DNA of 26,943 nucleotides, taken from contig CAZSYU010000051.1 of assembly GCA_964611345.1 (NCBI GenBank), positions 1 to 26,943 on the forward strand, given 5' to 3'. The notes beneath the pieces were generated by a model. That model was not told the origin of the DNA. It saw nothing but the letters and a program-made list of their open reading frames with translations, and ran no database searches. Shown one piece after another: positions 14,893-23,152 of the stretch. The stretch is from JALZVT01 sp964611345. Its GTDB lineage: Bacteria; Pseudomonadota; Gammaproteobacteria; Pseudomonadales; Azotimanducaceae. A program made the translations under genes and the position numbers. Position 1 is the first letter of the stretch. Every line of letters starts with the position of its first letter.

Positions 14893-17517
14893 CTAGTCGC
14901 CCATAGCCTCGGCCACCCAGGGTGCCACCAGAGCGAGCGCTGCCGGGATCGCCTCTGGATTGGTGCCGCCACCAGCGCGCGCCATATCGGGACGTCCCCC
15001 GCCTTTGGCACCGACCTTGGCGCCGACCAGATTTACCGCGTCCCCGGCCTTGAGCTTTTTGGTGAGATCTTTGCTGACGCCTGCAATCAAGGCGACCTTG
15101 CCTCCGTCGACCGCTGCAAGCACGACCACACAACGCTGTAACTTGCTCTTCAGGTTATCGAGGGTAGACAGCAGACTCTTGGCATCCCCCTCAACCTGGG
15201 CTGCCAACACCTGCACATCGCCAACGCTCACGGCACTGTTGGCAAGATCCGCCCCCTGGTTAGCGGCAACGGCGCCTTGCAGGCGCTCGATCTGTTTGGT
15301 CAGGTCCCGCTGCTGATTCTGTAACTGCTCTACTTTGGCAACGAGTTCGGTTCGGTTACCGCGGACAAGCTGACCAATACGGTTAAGGGTTGCTTCCCCT
15401 TCCTTCACGTAACTATGCGCATTGCTACCTGTCATGGCCTCGATTCTGCGCACGCCAGACGCAATGCCCGTCTCCGCAGACACCTTTAACAGACCGATAT
15501 CGCCAGTGCGTTGTACGTGTGTGCCGCCACAAAGCTCGACCGAAAAACCATCGCCCATACTCAGCACTCGAACTTCGTCGCCATACTTCTCACCAAAGAG
15601 CGCCATCGCACCCGCCTTAATGGCATCGTCATAGCCAAGCAACTGCGTTTGCACTTGGGTATTGGCCATAATCTCTGCATTCACAAGACGCTCAACTTCG
15701 GCCAGTTCTTCTGGTGTGACGGGTTGGTTATGGGAAAAGTCGAACCGTAATCGCTCGGCATCGACCAGAGAGCCCTTTTGTTGCACATGGCTACCCAGCA
15801 CCTTGCGCAACGCCGCATGCAGTAAATGAGTTGCGGAGTGATTCAGCGCCGTGGCCTGACGACTGGTCGCAGACACTTCTGCGTTCACCTCATCCCCGAC
15901 CTTGAGTTCACCCGAACTGACAACTCCCTGATGCAGATGCTGATCAACACTAACCACGGTATCGGCCACCACCAGTTCGCCGGCCGCGGCCCGTAACACA
16001 CCCACGTCGCCAACCTGACCGCCAGATTCCGCGTAAAACGGTGTTCGGTCGAGCACAACAACCCCAGAGTCGCCGTTCGCCAGAGACTCGACAGCCTTAA
16101 GGTCGCCATCCGACTCCGCGCGAAAGAGGTTGATCACCTTGCCGGCGCCCATGGTGCTGTCATAGCCCAAAAACTCGGCTTTAGATTCGAGCCGAATGCG
16201 CTGGCTGAGCGAGGCATCAAACTTGGTGGCCGCTCGCGCCCGATTGCGCTGCTCTTCCATCGCCGTCTCAAACCCGGCCATATCAACCGATAGCTCACGT
16301 TCGCGCGCAACATCAGCGGTGAGATCAACAGGAAATCCATAGGTGTCGTAAAGCCGGAAGGCCACGTCACCGGGAATAACCGTACCCTCGAGTTTTGTGA
16401 TGGAGGCGTTTAACAGCTCCATACCTTGACTCAGGGTTTCACTGAAGCGCTGCTCTTCTTTTGCCAACGCGGCGGTAATTTGGGCCTCTTGCTCTCGCAA
16501 CACCGGGTAGGCAGCGCCCATTTCCGCCGCAAGAGTGGCTGCCAACTTATGGAAAAACGCACCTTCAATGCCCAGCTTGTGGCCATGCCGCAGTGCCCGA
16601 CGAATGATTCGCCGCAACACATAGCTACGGTCTTCGCTGCCAGGCAGGATACCGTCGGTAATCATAAAAGCGGCCGAGCGAATATGGTCAGCGATAACGC
16701 GCAGCGACGGATTAGCCAACATGGCTTTTTCATCCGTGATGTTTGCAAAGCTCGCGGTCTGCTTGATCAAACCACGGAAAATGTCTGTTTCGAAAACGCT
16801 GTGCACGCCTTGCAGTACGGCCGCCATACGCTCCAGACCCATTCCGGTATCAACACCGGGCTTTGGCAGTGGCGTTAGTGTCCCGTCGGGGGAGCGGTCA
16901 AACTGCGGGAAAACCAAGTTCCAGAACTCGAGATATCGATCACCATCTTCGTCGGGTGAGCCTGGCGGACCACCGGCCACCTCTGGGCCGTGATCAAAGA
17001 AGATTTCGGTACAGGGCCCACAGGGTCCGGTGTCACCCATCGCCCAAAAGTTCTCTTCCAGCGGAATCACTTTTTCTGGAGGCAGCCCGATCTTTTTAGT
17101 CCACAGCTCATACGCTTCATCATCGCTGGGATGGTAGGTAACGCAGAGTCGCTCGATCGGTAACTGCATCACGTCAGTCACAAATGTCCAGGCCCAGGTG
17201 ATGGTGTCTTCCTTGAAGTAATCCCCAAACGAGAAGTTGCCCATCATCTCGAAGAACGTCAGGTGCCGGTCGGTGTAGCCCACGTTTTCAAGATCGTTGT
17301 GCTTGCCACCCGCGCGCACACAGCGTTGGGCAGACGTTGCGCGCCCAAAACCCAGATCTTCATGTCCCAGGAGTGCGTCTTTGAATGGCACCATGCCCGC
17401 ATTGGTGAACAGCAACGTTGGATCGTTGTGCGGCACCAATGAGCTCGATGGCACCCGGTTGTGCTCCCGAGCTTCAAAAAATTCCAGATACGCAGCGCGT
17501 AATTCAGCAACTTGCAT
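14893..17517 (-). CDS. alaS: Alanyl-tRNA synthetase
   Basis: The 874-residue class II synthetase charges tRNA-Ala. The catalytic core (residues 1–240) has VPHNDPTLLFTNAGMVPFKD and the motif-2 region RCVRAGGKHNDLENVG. It is followed by the tRNA-binding domain to about 450. The editing domain carries HSATHLLH (His564 and His568) and CGGTH (Cys663 and His667), which bind Zn and clear Ser/Gly mischarging. A coiled coil and the C-Ala domain (GGGRPDMARAGG) close the protein. The start MQVAELRAAYLEFF is the conserved one. lysC follows after one base, so the two are probably co-transcribed. A 158-base A+T-rich gap separates it from recX. Confidence 0.97.
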   Translation of the reverse strand: MQVAELRAAYLEFFEAREHNRVPSSSLVPHNDPTLLFTNAGMVPFKDALLGHEDLGFGRATSAQRCVRAGGKHNDLENVGYTDRHLTFFEMMGNFSFGDYFKEDTITWAWTFVTDVMQLPIERLCVTYHPSDDEAYELWTKKIGLPPEKVIPLEENFWAMGDTGPCGPCTEIFFDHGPEVAGGPPGSPDEDGDRYLEFWNLVFPQFDRSPDGTLTPLPKPGVDTGMGLERMAAVLQGVHSVFETDIFRGLIKQTASFANITDEKAMLANPSLRVIADHIRSAAFMITDGILPGSEDRSYVLRRIIRRALRHGHKLGIEGAFFHKLAATLAAEMGAAYPVLREQEAQITAALAKEEQRFSETLSQGMELLNASITKLEGTVIPGDVAFRLYDTYGFPVDLTADVARERELSVDMAGFETAMEEQRNRARAATKFDASLSQRIRLESKAEFLGYDSTMGAGKVINLFRAESDGDLKAVESLANGDSGVVVLDRTPFYAESGGQVGDVGVLRAAAGELVVADTVVSVDQHLHQGVVSSGELKVGDEVNAEVSATSRQATALNHSATHLLHAALRKVLGSHVQQKGSLVDAERLRFDFSHNQPVTPEELAEVERLVNAEIMANTQVQTQLLGYDDAIKAGAMALFGEKYGDEVRVLSMGDGFSVELCGGTHVQRTGDIGLLKVSAETGIASGVRRIEAMTGSNAHSYVKEGEATLNRIGQLVRGNRTELVAKVEQLQNQQRDLTKQIERLQGAVAANQGADLANSAVSVGDVQVLAAQVEGDAKSLLSTLDNLKSKLQRCVVVLAAVDGGKVALIAGVSKDLTKKLKAGDAVNLVGAKVGAKGGGRPDMARAGGGTNPEAIPAALALVAPWVAEAMGD

Positions 17518-17530
17518 GCTTCGCCTCTTG

Positions 17531-17634
17531 GCACCTTCTATCTATTTGTATCTATTGCTATCTATTACGATTGTCTATATCGAGACAACGCTAAGGATAT
17601 TTAGACATATTATTTAGACATATATAGAAGGTGC
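17531..17634. repeat. AT-rich 104-bp imperfect palindrome between recX and alaS
   Basis: The 11-mer GCACCTTCTAT (17531–17541) is repeated exactly as its reverse complement at 17624–17634, and a perfect 6-bp hairpin (TTGTCT/AGACAA, 17571–17588) stands near the centre. The left arm carries three 10-bp repeats of TATCTATT plus two bases (17539–17568). The right arm carries ATTTAGACATAT twice (17599–17610 and 17612–17623). The arms resemble each other in reverse complement, so the whole piece could fold into one long, degenerate hairpin. It contrasts sharply in base composition with the genes on both sides. No coding content is seen; it resembles a small MITE-like or REP-like insertion. Confidence 0.7.
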
Positions 17635-17675
17635 AAACACCAAAAAAGGCGCGAAGTATAGCCAAGCAGGCAGTC

Positions 17676-18431
17676 CTACTCCAGAAGCCGGCCGTCGAGA
17701 GTGCGGTAGATCAGGTCGGCCGGAAAACCCCGTTGGGACAGGAAGCGGGCACAGCGGTTCCAGCGTTGCTGGGCTTTTTCACCAATACCCCCGTCACCAA
17801 TAACCCCGTCACCAATACCCTGGTCGCCAATGCCCTGGTGCAGCTCTTCAAGCAAACCAGCAAACTTCTGCTGACACACCAAAGCGGCCTGTTCTTGCCA
17901 GAATTCCGCAGGCCGCGTGAGGTGTTCCTCGGCGAGCCGATCCGGCACACCCCGTTCGATCAATTCCATGCGAATTCGCAAGGGTCCAAAGCCCTTGGCC
18001 ACGCGAATACGCACATATTCGGCCGCGAATCGCTCATCCGACAGGGATCCATCCAGCATCAGAGCTTCGATGACTTGATCAATGTGTTGCTGGGAGCGCC
18101 CGGTGGCAGTCTCGCCACTCGCCCAGACGTCGAGTTTGCGGCGCAGTTCAACGCTTGAGTGCTCGCGCCGGGCCAGCGCCTCTAACGCATAGCCCAACAA
18201 CGACTGGAACTCGGACTCTCTGGTTTTTTTCCCAGACTGGTTTTTAGAAGCTTGTTTTCGAGGGGCAGCAAGTGCCGTCAGCTCATTATTCGCACACGCC
18301 GGACTACCGTCAGCACGCTCTGAATGCGCGCGCCAACGAACGTTATCCTGTTGATTGAAATTAGAGCCGGAGTCACCTGCCGCACCCTGCTCATCTGCGT
18401 GATCAGATGAGCAAATGGTGCTGGCAAACAT
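17676..18431 (-). CDS. recX: RecX regulatory protein, with N-terminal extension and a repeat insertion
   Basis: RecX caps RecA filaments and inhibits recombination and coprotease activity. The 251-residue product is much longer than the usual 150–165. The RecX core starts at about residue 78 (LLGYALEALARREHSSVELRRKL) and shows DGSLSDERFAAEYVRIRVAKGFGPLRIRMEL. The last part, RWNRCARFLSQRGFPADLIYRTL, is the typical third repeat helix. The first 75 residues are polar and Ser/Asn/Lys-rich, without an internal Met, so the extension is probably translated. Between helices there is an in-frame Gly-Ile-Gly-Asp repeat. The ATG is three bases after the recA stop, so recX is coupled to recA. Confidence 0.92.
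   Translation of the reverse strand: MFASTICSSDHADEQGAAGDSGSNFNQQDNVRWRAHSERADGSPACANNELTALAAPRKQASKNQSGKKTRESEFQSLLGYALEALARREHSSVELRRKLDVWASGETATGRSQQHIDQVIEALMLDGSLSDERFAAEYVRIRVAKGFGPLRIRMELIERGVPDRLAEEHLTRPAEFWQEQAALVCQQKFAGLLEELHQGIGDQGIGDGVIGDGGIGEKAQQRWNRCARFLSQRGFPADLIYRTLDGRLLE
17780..17839 (-). repeat. Four 15-bp tandem repeats inside recX
   Basis: Four units of 15 bp (17780–17794, 17795–17809, 17810–17824, 17825–17839), consensus CACCAATACCCCCGT on the plus strand, differ at one to four positions. On the minus strand they encode GIGDQ, GIGDG, VIGDG and the start of GIGEK. The unit length keeps the frame, so copy number can change without inactivating recX. Confidence 0.9.
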
Positions 18432-18434
18432 GGG

Positions 18435-19592
18435 TTAACTCGCTTTGGCTGGTTTAGACTTTGCGGCCGCGCCTTTACTGCTCTTCGCCGCCGGAGTTGC
18501 TGCCGGATCGTCAATACTCACCTCAGCGACCTTAGCGCCGTCAGCCAGAGCTGCTTCGCTGTCTGCTTCTGCGGCAGTCTCGTCAGCCGAGTTGTCGAGA
18601 GGCATCAATTGCTGACGAATACTGGCCTCGATGGATGCTTTGGTTTCCGGATGGCTATCGAGAAACTCCGCAGCGTTTTTGCGGCCCTGCCCAATGCGGT
18701 CGGGACCGTGGGAGTACCAGGCGCCGGACTTCTCGATGAGCCCCTGCTTAACACCCAGCTCAATGATTTCGCCGGTGCGATGAATGCCCTTGCCATACAT
18801 GATCTGGAATTCGGTCTGGCGGAACGGCGGTGCCACTTTGTTTTTAACCACCTTCACCCGGGTTTCGTTGCCCACAACCTCATCCCCCTCTTTCACCGCA
18901 CCAATGCGGCGAATGTCGAGTCGGACCGAGGAATAGAATTTCAGTGCGTTACCACCTGTGGTGGTTTCGGGCGAACCAAACATCACCCCGATCTTCATGC
19001 GAATCTGGTTGATAAAGATGACCAAGGTGTTGGAGTTTTTAATATTACCCGTCATCTTGCGTAACGCCTGGCTCATCAGCCGCGCCTGCAGACCCACATG
19101 GGTATCGCCCATGTCGCCTTCGATTTCAGCCCGGGGCGTAAGCGCTGCCACGGAGTCGATCACAACCACGTCGACCGCGCCAGAGCGCACCACCATGTCG
19201 CAAATTTCCAGCGCTTGTTCACCGGTATCGGGCTGCGAGACCAACAGATCTTCAACGTTTACCCCCAGATTTTCGGCATACACCGGGTCGAGCGCGTGTT
19301 CTGCATCGATAAACGCACAGGTGCCGCCAAGCTTTTGCGCTTCAGCGATGACCTGCAGGGTCAGCGTGGTTTTACCCGAGGATTCCGGGCCGTAGATTTC
19401 GACAATGCGGCCCCGCGGCAGGCCCCCAATGCCCAACGCCACATCAAGCCCCAGTGAGCCGGTGGAGATGGACGGGATACGCTCAAGCTCTTTATCGCCC
19501 AAACGCATCATTGAGCCTTTGCCAAACTGGCGCTCGATTTGGGACAGTGCGGCGGTGAGTGCGCGATCGCGGTTAGCTGAAGAATCAGACAT
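18435..19592 (-). CDS. recA: Recombinase RecA
   Basis: This 385-residue DNA-strand-exchange ATPase is also the SOS coprotease for LexA. The Walker A motif is GPESSGKTT (residues 68–76). Walker B-like VVVIDSVAALTPRAEIEG, loop L1 MGDTHVGLQARLMSQALRKM, and L2 with NQIRMKIGVMFGSPETTTGG are all intact. The core ends near residue 330. The tail is Ala/Asp/Glu-rich and then Lys/Ala-rich (AAKSSKGAAAKSKPAKAS), longer and more basic at the end than in E. coli (353 residues), where the tail is acidic. The promoter with LexA box lies about 250 bases or more upstream (the gap is of unknown size). recX follows after three bases. Confidence 0.98.
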   Translation of the reverse strand: MSDSSANRDRALTAALSQIERQFGKGSMMRLGDKELERIPSISTGSLGLDVALGIGGLPRGRIVEIYGPESSGKTTLTLQVIAEAQKLGGTCAFIDAEHALDPVYAENLGVNVEDLLVSQPDTGEQALEICDMVVRSGAVDVVVIDSVAALTPRAEIEGDMGDTHVGLQARLMSQALRKMTGNIKNSNTLVIFINQIRMKIGVMFGSPETTTGGNALKFYSSVRLDIRRIGAVKEGDEVVGNETRVKVVKNKVAPPFRQTEFQIMYGKGIHRTGEIIELGVKQGLIEKSGAWYSHGPDRIGQGRKNAAEFLDSHPETKASIEASIRQQLMPLDNSADETAAEADSEAALADGAKVAEVSIDDPAATPAAKSSKGAAAKSKPAKAS

Positions 19593-19627
19593 GATTTGCT
19601 CCTGGATAGTTGGGCTTTGACCGATTG

Positions 19628-19776
19628 AGTTGACAACTCTATTTATCAGCTCTGTTTGACAGCTCTNNNNNNNNNNNNNNNNNNNNNNNNNNNNNNNNNN
19701 NNNNNNNNNNNNNNNNNNNNNNNNNNNNNNNNNNNNNNNNNNNNNNNNNNNNNNNNNNNNNNNNNNTTGTCAGCTC
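19628..19776 (-). repeat. 13-bp tandem repeats in the recA leader, interrupted by the assembly gap
   Basis: On the minus strand three 13-bp units follow each other: AGAGCTGTCAAAC (19654–19666), AGAGCTGATAAAT (19641–19653) and AGAGTTGTCAACT (19628–19640). The last unit lies in a perfect palindrome, GAGTTGACAACTC. Directly beyond the N run, 19767–19776 reads GAGCTGACAA, a partial unit. The array therefore appears to cross the gap, and the true copy number is unknown. It sits in the 5' untranslated part of the recA transcript. Confidence 0.75.
19667..19766. other. Assembly gap (100 N)
   Basis: Exactly 100 undetermined bases, the conventional placeholder for a gap of unknown length. Both edges carry the same 13-bp repeat type, so the assembler probably failed on the tandem array. 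Nothing can be said about what the gap contains. Confidence 0.98.
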
Positions 19777-19836
19777 AAGCGGGTGGATTCGGTGTGAATC
19801 CCAGGCGGTTCCGATGAGCTGGCCCTCAGTGCGAAG

Positions 19837-19856
19837 TACTGTATATCCATTCAGTA
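19837..19856. promoter_or_regulatory. LexA (SOS) operator in the recA–mutS intergenic region
   Basis: TACTGTATATCCATTCAGTA matches the E. coli LexA consensus (TACTGTATATATATACAGTA) at 17 of 20 positions, with CTG…CAG at the standard spacing. The dyad extends to AGTACTG/CAGTACT. It overlaps the spacer and -10 of the inferred recA promoter on the minus strand, the position expected for repression by LexA. Confidence 0.88.
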
Positions 19857-19867
19857 CTCGCTTGCAA
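19840..19867 (-). promoter_or_regulatory. Inferred recA promoter (sigma-70 type)
   Basis: On the minus strand TTGCAA (19867–19862) and TATACA (19845–19840) are 16 bases apart, matching sigma-70 hexamers at four of six positions each. The LexA box covers the spacer and -10. This places the recA start about 235 bases upstream of its ATG, plus or minus the gap error, so the recA mRNA would have a long leader that includes the 13-bp repeats. TTGCAA is palindromic and could also be the -35 of a mutS promoter on the plus strand, with TTTAAA at 19886–19891, 18 bases away. Confidence 0.6.
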
Positions 19868-20002
19868 GACGTATTCTGAAAAAAGTTTAAAATCGCACCC
19901 GGGCGATGGGTCTTGTCTGCAACTAGTGCAGTAACTCGCGTAACCTAGTGCCAAACCCAACGACCCACTCAGATTCAGACCGGCGCAACCCACAAGATCT
20001 CG

Positions 20003-22657
20003 ATGAACATTCCAACTGACCCAACACAAGCGGGCAACGCTCAAAAAAGTAGTGAGGCCAGCAAGTTCGCCGAGCACACGCCCATGATGCGCCAGTATCT
20101 GGGAATAAAGGAAGACCACCCCGACAGTCTGCTGTTTTATCGCATGGGGGATTTCTATGAGCTGTTCTACGGCGACGCGCAAAAAGCCGCGGAACTGCTC
20201 GATATTACGCTGACCGCGCGAGGGCAATCGGGCGGCGCCCCGATCCCCATGTGTGGGGTGCCCTTTCACGCCGTTGACGGCTACCTGCAAAAGCTCGTCG
20301 CCTGCGGCGAAGCCGTTGCCATTTGCGAACAGGTGGGCGACCCCGCCACCAGCAAGGGTCCGGTCGAACGCAGGGTACAGCGCATCGTTACGCCCGGCAC
20401 CCTCACTGAAGACGCATTGCTGGAAGCCAACGGCGACAGTGTGCTGGCTGCTATTTGTCGCCATGATGAGCGCTGGGGCGTGGCCTATCTGAATATTGCC
20501 GCCGGCGGCTTTTGGCTGGCCGAACATACGAGTCTGGTTGACCTGTTGGGCGACATCGCCCGCCAGCAACCCAACGAACTGCTGCTGCCCTTCGGGCTTG
20601 ACGATGCCGCTCTGCGCGCCGGCCTGGCCAGCCGCAATGTCCGGGAGCAGGATGTCCTGAGTTTTGATCTGGAACTTGGCCTTAAACGGCTCAACAGCCA
20701 CTTTGGTACCCACGATCTCAGTGCCTTTGACTGCGCTGATCTGCGCCCCGCCCTGCAGTCTGCCGGTGCGGTGCTGCAATATGCCCAGCGCGCCTATCAG
20801 CAACGCCTCGACCACCTGGTGGAACTCCGCCGCGAGCGCACCAGCGAGTGGCTGGAACTGGACGCCAACTCCAGACGCAATCTGGAGCTGGACACTCGCC
20901 TGGACGGCAGCCTCGACCATACCCTGTACGCCACCATGAACCACTGCGCCACCGCCATGGGCTCGCGCCTGTTACGGAGTTGGCTCAACGCACCGTTGCG
21001 CGACCAACAGAAAGTGCAGGCACGCCATGCGGCCGTGCTCGAGCTGGTACACGGCCATGCCGTCGATAACGTCCACAGCCCACTAAAAAATGTGGGCGAT
21101 CTGCAACGCGCGGTAAGTCGTATTGCGTTACGGCGCGCCTCGCCGCGCGACTTGTCACGAGTCCGCAGTGCACTCGAGCAACTGCCAGCGCTGCGCACCG
21201 CACTGGCGAATACCACGGCTGAGCTGCTGGGCAATGTGCGCGCTGAGCTGCCCGACCTCAGCGCCATTGAAGCCCTGTTGCAACACGCGATTATCGAAGC
21301 CCCGCCCGCCACTATCCGCGATGGCGGCTTCATCGCCCCAGGCTACGACCAAGACCTCGACGAACTGCACCGCATCACCACCGACGCCAGCACTTTTCTG
21401 CAAGAGCTCGAAACCCGGGAACGCGAACGCACCGGCATCAGCACACTGAAAGTAGGCTATAACCGGGTTCATGGTTACTACATAGAAACCTCGCGCAGCG
21501 TGCAAACCGAGCTGCCTGCCGAGTACGTGCGCCGCCAAACCCTGAAAAACGCCGAGCGGTTCATTACGCCCGAACTGAAAGCCTTCGAAGACCGCGCACT
21601 TACCGCTAAAAGTCGCGCGCTGGCCAAAGAAAAACAGCTCTGGGAAGAACTGCTCGACAAGCTCAATGCCCGCAACCAGGACCTCGCGCACACCGCCCGT
21701 GCACTGGCCGAACTCGATGTGTTGGCCTGCTTTGCGCACTGCGCACAGCGCCACAATCTGACCTGTCCCGAACTCACCGATGTACCTGGTCTAAACATCG
21801 AACAGGGCCGCCACCCGGTGGTAGAACGCCTGGGTGAAGCCCCGTTTATCGCCAATGACACACACTTTACCAACGATCGCCGCATGCTGGTGATTACCGG
21901 GCCCAACATGGGCGGTAAATCGACCTACATGCGCCAAACCGCGCTCATAGTGTTGCTGGCCTACGCGGGTGCGTTTGTGCCAGCCAAGCGCGCCGTCATC
22001 GGCCCCGTCGACCGTATCTTCACCCGCATTGGCGCCAGCGACGATCTCACCGGCGGGCGCTCGACCTTTATGGTGGAGATGACCGAAACCGCCAACATTT
22101 TGCATAACGCAACAGCGCAGAGCCTGGTACTGCTGGATGAAATCGGTCGCGGCACCAGCACCTTTGACGGCCTGGCGCTGGCCTGGGCCAGTGCGGCCCA
22201 TCTGGCGACCAAGTCTGGAGCGTTCGCGCTGTTTGCCACCCACTATTTTGAGCTCACCCAGCTCGCTGGTGAGCTACGCAGTGTTGCGAACGTGCATCTG
22301 GCCGCTGCCGAACACAACGGCGCCATCGTCTTTTTGCACAATGTGCGGGAAGGCGCGGCGTCCCAGAGTTATGGCATTCAGGTCGCCCGCCTGGCCGGCC
22401 TGCCCGCCCCGGTCTTACAGCACGCCCAGTCGCTGTTAGCTGCACTGGAACAACGCTCGGCCGATAGCGCGAGCGCAAGCCCCGATCAGGGCGATCTGTT
22501 CGGCGGCCGCGAATCTTTACCCGCGGCTGCGCCGGAACCCACAATGACCGAGGACGAGCAGGCCATATTGACCGCCCTGGAGGAGTTCGATATTAACTCT
22601 GCAAATCCACTTCAAGCTTTTGATTTTATTAGAGAATTAAAAACCAAACTGGACTAA
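20003..22657 (+). CDS. mutS: DNA mismatch repair protein MutS
   Basis: The 884-residue ATPase recognises mismatches and recruits MutL. The N-terminal domain has YRMGDFYELFYGDA, with Phe51 and Glu53 of the mismatch-reading Phe-x-Glu motif. The core and lever domains span about residues 290–600. The ATPase part holds Walker A GPNMGGKSTYMRQ (from residue 633), Walker B LVLLDEIGRGTSTFDG and the helix-turn-helix region near LAGLPAPVLQHAQSLL. The C-terminal end FDINSANPLQAFDFIRELK is typical of the dimer/tetramer segment. The length is slightly above the E. coli 853, due mainly to about 15 extra N-terminal residues. It is divergent from recA and 165 bases ahead of fdxA. Confidence 0.98.
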   Translation: MNIPTDPTQAGNAQKSSEASKFAEHTPMMRQYLGIKEDHPDSLLFYRMGDFYELFYGDAQKAAELLDITLTARGQSGGAPIPMCGVPFHAVDGYLQKLVACGEAVAICEQVGDPATSKGPVERRVQRIVTPGTLTEDALLEANGDSVLAAICRHDERWGVAYLNIAAGGFWLAEHTSLVDLLGDIARQQPNELLLPFGLDDAALRAGLASRNVREQDVLSFDLELGLKRLNSHFGTHDLSAFDCADLRPALQSAGAVLQYAQRAYQQRLDHLVELRRERTSEWLELDANSRRNLELDTRLDGSLDHTLYATMNHCATAMGSRLLRSWLNAPLRDQQKVQARHAAVLELVHGHAVDNVHSPLKNVGDLQRAVSRIALRRASPRDLSRVRSALEQLPALRTALANTTAELLGNVRAELPDLSAIEALLQHAIIEAPPATIRDGGFIAPGYDQDLDELHRITTDASTFLQELETRERERTGISTLKVGYNRVHGYYIETSRSVQTELPAEYVRRQTLKNAERFITPELKAFEDRALTAKSRALAKEKQLWEELLDKLNARNQDLAHTARALAELDVLACFAHCAQRHNLTCPELTDVPGLNIEQGRHPVVERLGEAPFIANDTHFTNDRRMLVITGPNMGGKSTYMRQTALIVLLAYAGAFVPAKRAVIGPVDRIFTRIGASDDLTGGRSTFMVEMTETANILHNATAQSLVLLDEIGRGTSTFDGLALAWASAAHLATKSGAFALFATHYFELTQLAGELRSVANVHLAAAEHNGAIVFLHNVREGAASQSYGIQVARLAGLPAPVLQHAQSLLAALEQRSADSASASPDQGDLFGGRESLPAAAPEPTMTEDEQAILTALEEFDINSANPLQAFDFIRELKTKLD

Positions 22658-22744
22658 GTCGAAAATGCGACTGCCCCCGCTCAATGGCTCGCCAGACCGA
22701 GAATCTCCAGCTAAGCTCAAAACCAACCTGTCTAACCATGCGGC

Positions 22745-22773
22745 TTAACGACACCCCGCTTGGTGGGTACAAT
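22745..22773 (+). promoter_or_regulatory. Putative fdxA promoter
   Basis: TTAACG (22745–22750) and TACAAT (22768–22773) lie exactly 17 bases apart, matching the sigma-70 hexamers at four and five of six positions. The -10 is about 50 bases before the fdxA ATG. This suggests that fdxA can be transcribed apart from mutS. Confidence 0.55.
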
Positions 22774-22822
22774 ACGCCGCTGTTTCCCGCGCAAGCGCAA
22801 TCGAGAGAAGGTTTCAACGCAG

Positions 22823-23146
<324 letters not shown>

Positions 23147-23152
23147 ACGACC

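Noticed and set aside
17780..17839. CRISPR-like array in recX
   Set aside because: The repeats are directly adjacent 15-bp units without spacers and lie inside a coding sequence.
19652..19666. CTGTTTGACAG next to the gap as a second LexA box
   Set aside because: The half-sites are three bases apart instead of eight, and the sequence is explained by the 13-bp tandem repeat.
19826..20944. Long minus-strand open frame (372 codons) across the LexA box and opposite mutS
   Set aside because: It lies antisense to the conserved N-terminus of MutS and crosses the promoter region; no domain or ribosome site.
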